Made by a program: the position numbers and the translations under genes. The notes under the pieces were generated by a model. It searched no databases and was not told the DNA's origin. It worked only from the letters and a program-made list of their open reading frames with translations. 64,000 nt of DNA from Vitis vinifera (lineage: Eukaryota; Streptophyta; Magnoliopsida; Vitales; Vitaceae), in assembly GCF_030704535.1 (NCBI RefSeq), contig NC_081821.1, forward strand, positions 5,781,001-5,845,000, read 5' to 3'. How positions within the stretch are numbered: the stretch's first letter is position 1; each line of letters begins with the position of its first letter. Of this stretch, positions 1 through 11,368 are shown one piece after another.

Positions 1-2558
1 TCAACAAGGTGACGATAAAGAACAAGTACCCTATCCCGCTCATTGCTGACTTGTTCGATCAACTTGGAAGGGTAAGATACTTCACAAAGCTAGACTTAAG
101 GTCAAGCTACTACCAAGTCAGGATTGCGGAGGGGGACGAGCCAAAGACCACATGTGTGACCAGGTACGACTCATACGAATTCCTAGTGATGCCTTTTGGA
201 CTCACCAATGCTCCTGCGACGTTCTGCACCCTTATGAACAAGATCTTCCACCCATACTTAGACAAGTTTGTGGTGGTGTACTTGGATGACATAATCATCT
301 GCAGTATCACCCTGAAGGAGCACGTAGAGCATTTAAGGAAGATCTTCAAGATCCTAAGACAGAACGAGTTATATGTAAGGAAGAAAAATTGCTCATTTGC
401 TATGGAGGAAGTGAGCTTCCTAGGCCATCGCATCAGAGATGGCAAGCTGATGATGGATGATAGCAAGGTGAAAGCCATCCAAGAATGGGATCCACCAACC
501 AAGGTACCTCAACTCAAATCTTTCCTTGGTTTAGTTAATTACTACCGGCAGTTCATCAAGGGTTATTCGGCAAGGACAGCTCCACTCATTGATCTTCTTA
601 AGAAGAATAAGGCATGGGAATGAGACGAAAAGAGCCAACAAGCCTTTGAGGATCTAAAGAAGGCTGTGACTAAGGAGCCGGTGTTGGCACTACCTGACCA
701 CACCAAAGTTTTTGAGGTACACACAGATGCCTCAGACTTTGCTATTAGGGGAGTCCTTATGCAAGAAAGGCACCCGATCGCATTTGAGAGTCGCAAGCTA
801 AACGACACGGAGAGGCGTTACACGGTGCAAGAAAAAGAGATGACCGCCATCGTCCATTGCTTGCGCGCCTGGAGACATTATCTTCTAGGTCTCACTTCAT
901 AGTGAAGACCGACAATGTTGCCACTAGCTACTTCCAGACACAGAAGAAGCTAAGTCCTAAACAAGCTATGTGGCCTGGCCAAGTTCTACTATACGCTGGA
1001 GTATAAGCCAGGAAGTGCTAATCATGTGGCCGACGCCCTAAGCCGCAAAGCGGAGCTAGCGTCCATGATGAGTCAGCCCCAATGAGACATAATGGATTTT
1101 TTAAGGGAATGACTGCAACATGATCCAGTGGCTAAGAGCCTCATCCCCCTGGCTCATGAAGGGAAGACTAAGCGGTTCTGGGTAAAGGACGACCTACTCT
1201 ACACTAAGGGGAGAAGACTCTACGTGCCTAAGTAGGAGAACGTAAGGCGGAATCTGATAAAGGAGTGTCATGACACCAAGTGGGCTGGACACCTTGGACA
1301 ACGACGCACGAGGGCACTACTCAAGTCGGCTTATTATTGGCCTCAAATACGGGATGAGGTTGAGGCTTATGTGAGGACTTGTCTTGTGTGCCAACAAGAC
1401 AAGGTGGAGCAACGACAACCTAGAAGCCTGTTGGAGCCACTACCTATAGTAGAGCGCCCATGGGACAGTGTCACTATGGACTTCATCATCGGGCTACCCA
1501 AGTCGGAGGACAGCGGCTCTATCATAGTGGTAGTGGATAGGTTCTCTAAGTATGCAACCTTCATAACAGCCCCGACTGACTACACTGCGGAAGAGACGGT
1601 GAGGCTATTCCTAAAGCACTTAGTCAAGTATTGGGGGTTGCCTAAATTCATCATCAGTGATCGCGATCCGCGTTTCACTGGGAAGTTTTGGACGGAGCTC
1701 TTCAAGCTTATGGGTTCGGGGTTTCACTTTTCCACAAGCTTTTACCCACAAACGGATGGGCAGACTGAGATGGTGAACACTTTATTGGAGTTATACTTAA
1801 GGCACTTCGTGAGTGCCAACCAGAAGGATTGGGTTAAGTTGCTAGGCATAACCCAGTTCTCGTACAACCTGCAAAGGAGTGAGGCAACCAATAAGAGCCC
1901 GTTCGAGCTGGCCACAGGGCAGTAACCGTTAACTCCTCACACTCTAAGGATTGGCTATACGGGAAGAAGTCCAACGGCTTTCAAGTTCGTAAAAGGGTGG
2001 CACGAGTAAGCTGACATAGCGTGCTCATACTTGGACAAGGCCGCTAAGAAAATGAAGAAGTGGGCTGACAAGAATCGATGTCACACGGAGTACAAGGACG
2101 GAGACATGGTGCTTGTCAAGCTCTTTCCTCAACAATTCAAATCCCTAAGGCCGGTGCATAAGGGTCTTGTGAGGAAATATGAAAAACTCTTCCCCATACT
2201 TGGGAAGGTCGGCAAAGTGTCCTATAGAGTTAAGTAACCAGCAAGGTTGAAGATTCATCATGTCTTCCATGTAAGCTACTTGAAACCCTATCATGAAGAC
2301 AAGGATGATCCAAGCCGAGGGTTGTCTAAGAGGGCACCCACAACGGTCGTGACCTCCTATGATAAGGAGGTAGAACACGTCCTCGCAGATCGGGTCATCA
2401 GGAGACGAGGTGTACCACCTGCTACAGATTACTTGGTGAAATGGAAGAGACTACCAGAGAGCGAGGCTAGCTGGGTGCCAGCAGATGCACTATGGCAGTT
2501 CTAGGAGCAGATTGAGCAGTTCCGAGCAGAAGGCGCGACGAGGACGTCTGTGGCATAG
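1..2558 (+). pseudogene. Gypsy pol polyprotein remnant (RT, RNase H, integrase, chromodomain)
   Basis: The reverse transcriptase fragment (9-623) keeps the catalytic YLDD box, the MPFGLTNAPATF motif and SFLGLVNYYRQFI. It is ended by an in-frame TGA at 621-623. RNase H follows at about 666-902 with TDASDFAI, then the frame is lost near 890-900 and again about 970. The integrase zinc region (H..H..C..C, about 1265-1395) and the DDE core (TMDF, SDRDPRF, TDGQTE; 1371-1925) are readable, with further stops at 1923 and 2235. A chromodomain with DYLVKWKRLPESEASW lies at about 2380-2500. The breaks are ordinary decay. The encoded protein would have copied and integrated the element's own RNA. Confidence 0.93.
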
Positions 2559-2569
2559 GTGGGGGAGAT
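2559..2569 (+). other. Polypurine tract of the Gypsy element
   Basis: The purine-rich stretch GGTGGGGGAGA sits directly before the LTR start at 2570. This is the expected place for the plus-strand primer of reverse transcription. Confidence 0.75.
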
Positions 2570-3111
2570 TGTCACAATATGATCCAAATGAGCCTCCCCA
2601 TGGGCTTATATAGAGCCAGGAAGCTTCTGGAGACTCCTAAAGCGGGAAGAGTGTGGAACGTTCTAGAGATGCCTGGAGAAGTCCACACAACTCTACATTA
2701 TGGTGGAAGACATGAGAAGAGTCCACACCCTTCTAGAGAATTCCAGAAATCTCTTGTATATACTTGTACATAGACTTATACCTAGAATGATGTAGGACAT
2801 TCTAGAATATACTTGAGTTGTAAGGAACCCTCCAAGGTTCTAGAGAGTTCCATTGGTGCCTATAAATAGGTGAGGACCTCATTTGGCCAAGGCACCAAGC
2901 AAGTGAGCTTCCAAGCACTTGTAAAGGCTTCCTTGAGTTAGTAAGAGCTTCCATTCTTTAAAGAGTTGCCTACTAAGCTTCTTAAGATTTCGAGTCGTGA
3001 GCATTTTAGCCTAGCAAGTTAAGCATTGGGAACAAGGCTGATTTAGGAAGATCAAGCGTCTTGACTTGCCTAAGTGTCGCACGAGCTTAGTGAACGACTA
3101 AGTCTGTGACA
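2570..3111 (+). repeat. 3' LTR of the Gypsy element (542 bp)
   Basis: The LTR starts TGTCAC just after the polypurine tract and ends GTGACA at 3111. A TATA box (TATAAATAGG) lies at 2861-2870, so transcription would start near 2890. The 5' LTR is outside the window, so the pair cannot be compared for age. The five bases after it (TATCG, 3112-3116) are the predicted target-site duplication. Confidence 0.88.
2861..2870 (+). promoter_or_regulatory. TATA box in the Gypsy LTR
   Basis: TATAAATAGG in the middle of the 542-bp LTR matches the plant TATA consensus and marks the U3/R boundary region. Confidence 0.6.
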
Positions 3112-3397
3112 TATCGCCGTCGTTCATGCAATATGCCATCAGAATCACATGTTCATTGTTATACACCGATTCAAGGCAACCTTACTATTTCTATAAAGAA
3201 GCTTCAAGGAATTGCTTTACCAGGGGAGCGAAAAGGAAAATTTTGGATGTGGCATAGGTGTCTGCTATGTCCTCGCACCAATGGGTTCTCTCCAGCAACA
3301 CGCAGAGTAGTGATGTCTGATGCTGCATAGGATTCGTCTTTTTGGAGAATTTCAGAACTCAGCTTTTCAAACCATGCTACTGCAAGCAGGGCCCTGA
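3112..3397 (+). pseudogene. FAB1/PIKfyve-type phosphatidylinositol-3-phosphate 5-kinase, exon fragment
   Basis: Translation from the first base after the LTR reads YRRRSCNMPSES, then HCYTPIQGNLTISIKKL, LPGERKGKFWMWHRCL and CPRTNGFSPATRRVVMSDAA. This closely follows the conserved cysteine-rich region of plant FAB1 kinases, which make PI(3,5)P2 on endosomes and vacuoles. An in-frame TAG at 3328-3330 replaces the Trp that follows MSDAA in the family. Similarity continues beyond it (ELSFSNHATASRA) to about 3397 and then stops. The kinase domain is absent and the upstream part would lie beyond the retrotransposon, outside the window. It is a non-functional remnant; the family identification rests on recalled motifs. 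Confidence 0.82.
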
Positions 3398-5150
3398 TCG
3401 AAATTTCTCTATTGTACCAAAATACTTAGCCTTTTTACGTAGTAACTCTGGTCAAGAAAAACTAGAGAAAGAGTCACTACGGCTTTTGTAGTATTCCGGG
3501 TATCGTTCTCAAGGACTGGCTTATGAAAATTGTTAATACTAAAATAAATGAATTGTTTTTGTTTAAATCATTAAGTGAAAAACAATATGTGAATAATGTG
3601 AAACTAAGTAAAAGAAATTAAATTAATAAGAGAAAATGAATATTGATTTTAAATTCAATTGATTCAAGTTTGGGGTTTTCCACAATCCAACCTAGGGTAT
3701 AGAAATTATAGAAAACAAGGGTATTTTAAGTAATATGATCTTAGGGTTTTGGGATCCTTGGCCACGATCAAGTTGAGTTCTATAACTCAAAATTGCATCC
3801 GAAACCTAATTTTTCCTTTTTTAAAACAGATTCCTAAAACCATCAAATGAATGAGATTGATTATCAATTTAAGATTTGGCTTTTTAACTATTCCTACTCC
3901 TTATAGCTTTGTTTAGGGGCAAATAACGGTAGGTAAAATGGGAATAACTAATGATCAAGAATTACCAAGAATCACTAGTATCAAGTAATAACCTACTGTA
4001 TCATTCCCTAAACGAACTCACAAGGATAGGATAAAAAAAATTGATAAATTGTCACTCAACCAATAATTAATCTCATTGTTATAATAATTCACCCATTGTC
4101 CCTATAGGTTTCCTAGACCTTAGGTTTTCATGCTTCAAGCCCCAAGTTGGATCTTAGCCTCTCATGGGGGTGATGTCACATTCACAATCCATAATAGGGT
4201 AAAAATCCATAATTTGAATCAAAAGAAACTAAAAACAATATATTCAATAAAGAAGAAAAAGAAAACAAACCAAAGTTCTCGTCTTCTTCCTCCTTCAATG
4301 TCAAAAACTCTAGAAAAAAATCCAAGATCCCTCAAACCTAGAATTGAGAGAGTTTATATAATATCCTCAATTACCTAACATGTGGCACACTCTCATTGGC
4401 CATTTATTACAAAATAATTTCCTAAAAATGATTAAAAAATAATAAAATGATGATTTCTAGTCGTGTGGGGTCCACCTAGGGCGGATGGAGTGCTTTAGAT
4501 GCAATTCCCGAGGTAGAGGAGGCGGAACATCAAAGTGGCAGTGGGTGAATTCAAAATTGGTGTCATTTCGAAGTGGATTTCAAATTCATAAGTTGAATTT
4601 CGAAATCATAAGTTGAATTTCGAAATCATTTCTAAATGACCCTCCAACTTGGTGCAGTTGTCTTCAAATGGCTATAACTTCTCCATTTCAGCTTCGATTT
4701 GCAAAACGTTTGAAGCGTTGGACTCCTGACTTCCCAAGCTTCAAAACAATATATAGTATGTATATAATGGACTCCAGAAAGTGCTCCAAATTTGTCCTCA
4801 AAGTCAGAGTATATAATGCCATCAGATTTTTGAGTTCTAAATTTCCATGCAGCTAAATCTTGCTTCATGCCTCATTTCCCTTGCTTTCTTGCCTTCTTTC
4901 TTACTCCATAATGGTCATTTATCATCCTCCAACCTCATGATATCCTTGTTTTTCCTTTCCTTACGTTCAATGAGTCTTGATTCACTTATTTCCTCATTTA
5001 GCTCTTTCTTGATCTTTCAAAATCTAAAGTCATTCAATTTGCACAATTTTCTTCCCTTGAACCTGAGATAAATCTCCAAAGTATAGATTAAACTCATGGC
5101 TAGGGCCTTAGCATTGATTTAGGTCAAGTTGGGTGATTTGAATGTCCTTT
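3398..5150. repeat. Non-coding LTR-element debris (LARD-like)
   Basis: No gene is visible. Plus-strand sequence at about 4660-4800 translates to a stretch similar to that encoded on the minus strand at 16.88-17.02 kb (both carry FAKRLKRW/IAHRLKHW-like and DSRKCSK/DFRKCSK-like motifs). The two loci therefore hold pieces of one repeat family in opposite orientation. A direct repeat of AAGTTGAATTTCGAAATCAT occurs at about 4591-4627. The rest is AT-rich and without reading frames. Confidence 0.45.
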
Positions 5151-7155
5151 GGTGCACAAATCATATCGAATATGTGCCATTAGAGCACATATTTTGGCTC
5201 CAATCAGGCCCACAACACCATTGCATGATTTGGTGACTATCCAAGCATCTAATCAAACCTCTGGGGCATGTACTACATGGCCACCTTTAGCACGGCCACC
5301 TTTGGGCCACGTGCCATCTCCCAGTACATCATTTTTTATTTTTGAAAATAATTTTCCAAATCTTTTTCTTCAAATAATTTTCTGTATTTTAGTTTTTTTT
5401 TTAAATAATCCCAACTCCACATTTTTTTTCATCCTTAGAATTTTTAGGTTCCAAAAATCCTTCCATTTTTAATAAAATTTGTTGCCACTTTCTTTGGCAA
5501 GCAATTTTCATATTTTCTTTAATTTTTAAAAATGTTTTAAAATAAGTATGAATTTTATTTTGTAATTCCAAATGATGAAATTTATGAAATTAATTCACGC
5601 ACAAAAATAAATCGGGCTTTGATGGGGCCCAACATCATTGAATGTTTTCTTTAAAAATAAATTTGAGTGAAGCTCAATACCTGTTAGTGGTGATTTCTTA
5701 CTCTATTTAGTGGCATGTGTGATATACTTTGTGTTCATTATGGTTCACTAACCTCATTTCATGACAGCGCATTAGTGCTTGCTACTAAGGTTCTCATTCA
5801 CACTCACTTTGACCATTCTATCTATATTGTTATGAATCTCATGTGTGCATATCATTTTGGTATCTCTTGATCTATCAGTTAATTGTCACGTCTACTTCAT
5901 CTCATTAGTAGAGACCCGTTTTTAGGGACTTAGAGGGGTACTACAGTCTTTATCGTACCTTCCCAATAAGTAACTTAACCCCCGAGCTCAAATTCGGTTT
6001 TTCACCGACCGTCTTTTCCAAATAAAAAGTCACACTTAAAGTTTTCTTTCCTATTTTGTTTACCCTTTTAAAATAAAACAAAAATAAGTAATGACTTCAA
6101 GTCATTTTCTAAAAAATAAATCATTTTCAAACAAAAAAAACGAGTTTGTCATCAAGTGAAAACGCATGAACAGAAATGCAGGGTCCACACATCTATTTAT
6201 TTGTTTTTCAAAATAATGTTTTATTTTCCTAAACCAAAATAAAATAATATATATATATATAGAAAACCTTTAACAACTAAAAGAATAAAAAAATAAAAAA
6301 AGTTTCATTTTAAAATTATTTAGAAAATAGTTTTACATTCTTAAAATTAGAAAACATTTTTGTATTTTTAAAAATAAAAAATATTTTCAAAATATATCTA
6401 TTAATGGTTTTACTCATGTTTTTTTTTACTATTTTAAAAATAATTATATAAATATAAAAATTTATTAAAAATAAAGGTAATATATATAAGAGTTAACTTT
6501 AAAATATATTTAAAAATATGCAAAACGTATTAAGAAGATTTTGATTCTAAATAAACTATTATTCTACCTCAATTAAATGTTCTTAAATGTAAATTCAATC
6601 TTTTTCTCTCCCAAAGTCAGGAAAACACCAATATTTTTATTTTTATTTGGCATTACCTTCATCATGATACAAAAGCAAATAAACGATTTTTTTTTCCCTT
6701 TTTATGAAATATTTTCAAAACAGTTGTAAAATATAATTTTTAAAAATTATTTTATAATGTTTTGTAAAACAAAAATTTGTTTAAAAAATTAAAATATTCT
6801 TAATTTATTTTATATGCTTTTAAATATTCTATATGATTATTTTGAAAATAATTCTTACAAAATAAATGGAAACAAATTAAACAATAAAAACATATTCTAA
6901 AAAATCACTCTATACTATATTTTTAAACTTTACCATAGATGTTGTGCTCAAAATGAAGAAGACATGGTATAAATTAATTATTAGATTCACCCATTGCTAC
7001 TACCACCGAGAATACTCGAGGTTGCAAGCATGTTACAGTCTCCATAAAACATTGAAGATTTAATCTGGACAGCTTACAGATCTTACTTAAAATTAATTAA
7101 AACAAATCTAATCAAAACACAAGTTAATCTAGAGCTATATAAATGGAACAGCAGA
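5151..7155. other. AT-rich intergenic region, no gene
   Basis: Very AT-rich, with long A and T runs. About 5930-6060 (ACTACAGTCTTTATCGTACC and following) resembles sequence common in eudicot LTR elements, but no ends can be set. No coding potential was found. Confidence 0.4.
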
Positions 7156-7683
7156 TCATCTCTCCACAGAGTCATGAAATGTCAAACCAGAACCAGACAG
7201 CTTTTGCTCTACGATCTTGTTAAGGCGATCCACCATGTCATTTGTGAGATGATTCCTCCAATCCCCAACCTTACCTTGCCTGAAGAATATATGCTTGCCA
7301 ATCTTACGTTTGCCTAGCTGGAATGTTCCTGTATTATTCACTTTCAGGTTGCTTAGATTCTCAAAGCTGCAAAGCTTTAGAATTTCATGCACCACGCCTT
7401 GCCTTTCTTCTTCTGAAGAGAAGGGGCAGCCCATAAACTCTGCTAGCCTCTTGAGATGAAATGGTGAATCCTTCTTCATATCCTCATACTTCATAAACAG
7501 GACTCTCTCTGGCCACTCTAGGCTTGCCTTCCAATACCCTAATACATGATCCCAGAAGGGTCCATAAAAAGAAACTCCTTTGCAGAACTGCTCAAAAGCC
7601 TCTTCCACGGAAAGATGTTCAACATTATTGTCTGCCATTCTATTCAGGAAGTAAAATGAAGAAACAAACACATCTTTCGGGTG
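7156..7683 (-). pseudogene. Cytosolic sulfotransferase, C-terminal half only
   Basis: The minus strand encodes about 176 residues nearly colinear with the C-terminal half of the intact sulfotransferase at 10337-11368, from PKDVFVSSFYF to the end. They include FCKGVSFYGPFWDHVLGYWKASLE, written here as FCKGVSF then YGPFWDHVLGYW, and the 3'-phosphoadenosine-binding RQGKVGDWR near the C terminus. The N-terminal half, with the PAPS loop (PKSGTTW) and the catalytic His, is missing. Similarity stops exactly where a ~53-bp tandem repeat begins (about 7680). The surviving part has no stop or frameshift, so truncation came by rearrangement and is fairly recent, or the fragment was protected. It is in inverted orientation to the intact gene. 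A functional product is unlikely. Confidence 0.88.
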
Positions 7684-8270
7684 TCTCTTCAAAAAATATC
7701 TTTCACAATTCTAAAAAATTAGATTTATAGGTGGTATTTATTTTTTTGAATTTTTGCTGAAAGCAATTTATTTCTATAATTTAAGTTGTTTATTTTTCTA
7801 ATTTTTTATTACTTATTATAAACTTTTTACTGAATATAAAAAACCAAAATATGTAACTTTTTCTAAATACAAAAAATAACATATTGGTTTTTCTTTACTT
7901 TTTAATATTTAATAAAAATAAAATACTATAAAAACAAACAACAAAATATTTAACACTATTAAACATTAAAGTTCTATTTAGAATTAAGTAAATAAATATC
8001 ATCTAAAAGTGTCTCTTAAAATGACTTTTTTTATAATTTCACAAAATTCAATATACACGAAAGGTGTCTCTTAAGGTGACATCTTCCATAATTTCACAAA
8101 TTTTAATTTATACTATAAGTGTATTTTGAAATTGATTTTATATTAAAAAACATATTCTATAATTCCAAAAAAATTAAATTTATATTAAAAATATCTTTTT
8201 AATAGATATTTTTCACAATTTCACAAATTCCACTTTATACTAAAAAGTATCTTTTGAAGATGTACGTTTC
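7679..8270. repeat. Diverged ~53-bp tandem repeat
   Basis: Units begin with AGTGTCTCTTAAAATGAC or a variant and contain ATAATTTCACAAAATTC. They are recognisable at about 7679, 8007, 8059, 8115, 8186 and 8240. The first unit forms the breakpoint of the truncated sulfotransferase. Confidence 0.6.
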
Positions 8271-8870
8271 ATCTCCACCCATAAAAAGTAGGAGATCACC
8301 TCAAGCTCAATATAGAACAAGTTTGCACTTTCAATATATACAAAAGTTTTTATATTATATGAAAAAGTCTTTGTTTTCAAAAAAAATAAAAAATAAAAAA
8401 TACATCCGAGCATTATTGTCTTACTTTTTATTTAATTATTTAACATGTTATTTACATTATGCTTGTTTAATTGCTTTAAAATTTTATTTTTATTGTATTT
8501 ATTGAACTATCTATATATATATTTGATAGGATGAAAAAGAAGAGTGGAAATGGATATTCGGATATTTAAATAATTTAAATGATAATAATCATTTAAATCC
8601 TACTAATAAATGATATAAAACAATTTAAATTTATTAGTTTACCTTTTTATTTTTGTTCAATTTATACTAATTTTTATGGTTAATTTTTATTTATTGAATA
8701 AATATTATTTTTTAAGTCTTATTATTTAACCAAAAAAACTTCAAAAAGATGTTTTTTTTTAAATAAAAAACTTATTTTAAATTATGTGTAAAAATATTAT
8801 TATTAATTTATTTTTCTTCCATTGTCATTTGCATTATTATCAAATATTAAAAATATTTCTGGCAATTTCT
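8271..8870. other. AT-rich intergenic sequence
   Basis: Low-complexity A/T runs; no reading frame with recognisable content. Confidence 0.4.
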
Positions 8871-9045
8871 TGGGATCAACATTTTTTGGCACCACCATTC
8901 ATTTCATTACTACCGCAGTGCTTGTCTGGTGGTTAGGGTGTAGGTGAGATATATTTCTGGGGACCACATTTTTTGGCACCATCATTCATTACATTACTAC
9001 CGCAGTGCTTGTCTGGTGGTTAGGTGTATGTGAGATATATTTATT
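8871..9045. repeat. 87-bp tandem duplication
   Basis: ATTTTTTGGCACCACCATTC at 8881 recurs as ATTTTTTGGCACCATCATTC at 8968. Both copies continue through ACTACCGCAGTGCTTGTCTG. The two copies differ at few positions. Confidence 0.85.
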
Positions 9046-9530
9046 TCAAATGGGAAAAGTGTAGTTGAGATTTATTTTTTATTTTTTATTTTTTAAAAAG
9101 AATATAAGAATTTTTATCTCATACTTCTATTAAAAATCTCTTCAAAACTTTAAAAATACTTCTTTAAATTTCAGAAATTTCTAAAACTATTTGCAAATGC
9201 ATCAAGTATATAGCTACTTTGTATATAAAAATTCCCACATTTTCTACTTTTAAAACAAAAAATAAAAAATAAATCTAAACATTTCTTCTTTTTTTTAATT
9301 ATTTAATATGTCATTTATATTATGCTCGTTTAGTTACTCAAAATTTTCATTTAACTATATAATTTACTATTATCAAACAATTTTATTATGAATATATAAA
9401 AGAGAAAGATAAATATATTTATAAATATATAATTAATGTTTTTTTTTTCTTAGATAAGTTAAATCTTTGATTTTCACATATGAGTATATGGTTGAACATA
9501 AAGATTTAATTCATTTTACTCGTTCCTTTC

Positions 9531-9634
9531 GTGATAAGCAATATATATATATAGCCAAAAGCACATTCTTTAAAGTGGATCCGTGACAAGCAATACATAG
9601 ATATAGTCAAAAGCACATTCTTTAAAGCGGATAA
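9531..9634. repeat. 52-bp tandem duplication
   Basis: GTGATAAGCAATATATATAT at 9531 is repeated with changes at 9583 (GTGACAAGCAATACATAGAT). Both are followed by CAAAAGCACATTCTTTAAAG. Confidence 0.85.
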
Positions 9635-10131
9635 TATTTATAGGACGAAATATGAATAGTTATAAATGGAGTCAGAATAAATGTCAATTTTGATATGAAA
9701 ATTTATTCAATGGTGTAAGGAACTTATAAAGTAAATCTCGATTATAATGTGGGAATTTGTTTGACTCATTAAGAAATGTATTTGATCTATCATCATGTAA
9801 GATATTAAAACTCTGATAGTTGATTGAGGTGGTTACAACTTATGATATCACACTCATAAATACACATGAAGGTGGAGTTGTAGCATGGTTCAAAGTCGTG
9901 GTATCGATCATTAACTCGAAAGGTCATGAGGTATATTGGTCTTGGTGTTTCGATTTAATATTGGACAATACGTAAAATAAGATAATTAGAAATTTCATCA
10001 AAAAATTATAAAAATATAATATTAATTATAAATAAATAAGCTGAAAATTTTAATAAAATGATTTTTTTCATATTTAGCTCAATGTTATTTGTGATAATAT
10101 TAAGAATTGATGATTTAATTCTCACCTTGCC

Positions 10132-10139
10132 ATATAAAT
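10132..10139 (+). promoter_or_regulatory. Probable TATA box of the sulfotransferase gene
   Basis: ATATAAAT lies about 200 bp before the start codon at 10337, leaving a leader of roughly 170 bp that is much less AT-rich than its surroundings (from about 10200). No upstream ATG that would obviously interfere was noted. Confidence 0.5.
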
Positions 10140-10336
10140 ACTTTAATTTATCTCTAAATCCCATTCATACCTTTCATATCATTTTACTTCACTGATTTGA
10201 GCTCCCAATCTCCCACCCTTGCACGCCACCGCCAAGAGCCACAACAGACGACACCACCTGCAATTGCAAATTTGCAACCGTGCAAGACCCAACAGAGGGG
10301 GAGCAATCTGACTGTGAGCGGGCGTAGACAGGTATC

Positions 10337-11368
10337 ATGGCCACTGTTCACCCTCCTGAGAAATCTTTGATGCGGGAGGATGAAGATGAAAAAGAGAAGG
10401 CCAGGAAAAGAAACAATGAGATCATATCAAGTCTTGGAAAAGAAGAAGGCTGGATGGAAGAGTATACGTATGAATACCAAGGTTTTTGGTACCCTTCAGT
10501 GACTGTAGTAGAAGGAGTCATGTGGGTGCAACAAAACTTCAAGCCGCGCCATGAAGATATTCTTCTGGTCACCCTTCCCAAATCTGGCACAACATGGTTC
10601 AAACCTCTCATGTTTGCTGTCATGAACCGAACCCACTTTGATCTCTCAACACACCCTCTTCTCACCACCAGTCCCCATGATCTTGTTCCCTTCTTGGAAC
10701 TGTTCCTCAGCCACAAGATCCCCTTCCCAAATCCGGATACTTTCTATCCACCTCAACTCTTCCAGACCCACATCCCTTTTTCTTCATTATCACAATATGT
10801 AATGGAATCTCAGTGTCGAATTGTCTATATTTGCCGAAATCCGAAAGATGTGTTTGTTTCTACATTTTACTTCCTGGAGAAAGTGAGAGATAAGAAGTTA
10901 ACACCCCTTTCACTTGAGAAGGCATTTGAGCTGTTCTGTAAAGGGGTCTCTCTGTATGGACCCTTTTGGGATCATGTATTAGGGTACTGGAAGGCAAGCT
11001 TGGAAGTGCCTGACAGGGTGCTGTTCTTGAAATACGAAGATATGAAGAGGGACTCCTCTTTTCATCTCAAAAGATTGGCAGAATTCATGGGCTACCCTTT
11101 CTCTGTAGAGGAAGAAAAACAAGGAGTGGCGCATGACATTCTAGAGCTGTGCAGTTTCGAGAACCTAAGGAATTTGAAGGTGAACAAGACAGGAAAAATA
11201 ATTACAAGTAACAATAATCAACTGGAGAATCATAGATTTTTCAGGAAAGGTGAGGTTGGAGACTGGAAGAGACATCTAACAGCTGAGATGGAGGACGGCC
11301 TTAACAAGCTGATTGAGCAAAAGTTGGCTGGTTCTGGTTTGGCATTCCGTGACTCCTCCGAGGCATGA
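10337..11368 (+). CDS. Cytosolic sulfotransferase (SOT family), intronless
   Basis: The 343-residue protein has the whole plant cytosolic sulfotransferase fold, which transfers sulfate from PAPS to a hydroxyl of a small acceptor. Flavonols, brassinosteroids, jasmonates and desulfoglucosinolates are known acceptors in the family; the acceptor here cannot be told. Visible motifs are the 5'-phosphosulfate loop PKSGTTW (81-87), the catalytic His in QTHIP (145), the 3'-phosphate contact segment RNPKDVFVST (167-176) and the C-terminal RKGEVGDWK (303-311). Length and lack of introns fit the family. The ATG at 10337 is in fair context (TATCATGG) and gives a normal N terminus with an acidic, Lys-rich stretch. 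After the PAPS loop the protein reads WFKPLMFA where members usually have WLKAL.FA. A 5'-truncated relative lies 2.7 kb upstream in inverted orientation. No signal peptide is seen, consistent with a cytosolic enzyme. Confidence 0.95.
   Translation: MATVHPPEKSLMREDEDEKEKARKRNNEIISSLGKEEGWMEEYTYEYQGFWYPSVTVVEGVMWVQQNFKPRHEDILLVTLPKSGTTWFKPLMFAVMNRTHFDLSTHPLLTTSPHDLVPFLELFLSHKIPFPNPDTFYPPQLFQTHIPFSSLSQYVMESQCRIVYICRNPKDVFVSTFYFLEKVRDKKLTPLSLEKAFELFCKGVSLYGPFWDHVLGYWKASLEVPDRVLFLKYEDMKRDSSFHLKRLAEFMGYPFSVEEEKQGVAHDILELCSFENLRNLKVNKTGKIITSNNNQLENHRFFRKGEVGDWKRHLTAEMEDGLNKLIEQKLAGSGLAFRDSSEA

Larger units (their letters stand above)
1..3111 (+). mobile_element. Ty3/Gypsy chromovirus retrotransposon, 3' part, decayed
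   Basis: The window opens inside the reverse transcriptase of a Ty3/Gypsy LTR retrotransposon. Domain order is reverse transcriptase, RNase H, integrase, chromodomain, polypurine tract, 3' LTR, which is the chromovirus order. The 5' LTR, gag and protease lie outside the window. Stops and frame breaks in the coding part make this copy non-autonomous. The right end is exact: the LTR begins TGTCAC and ends GTGACA, a perfect terminal inverted repeat. Sequence homologous to a FAB1 kinase gene resumes at the next base. Confidence 0.95.

Noticed and set aside
10348..10716. 122-codon frame antisense to the sulfotransferase
   Set aside because: Shadow of the real gene on the opposite strand.
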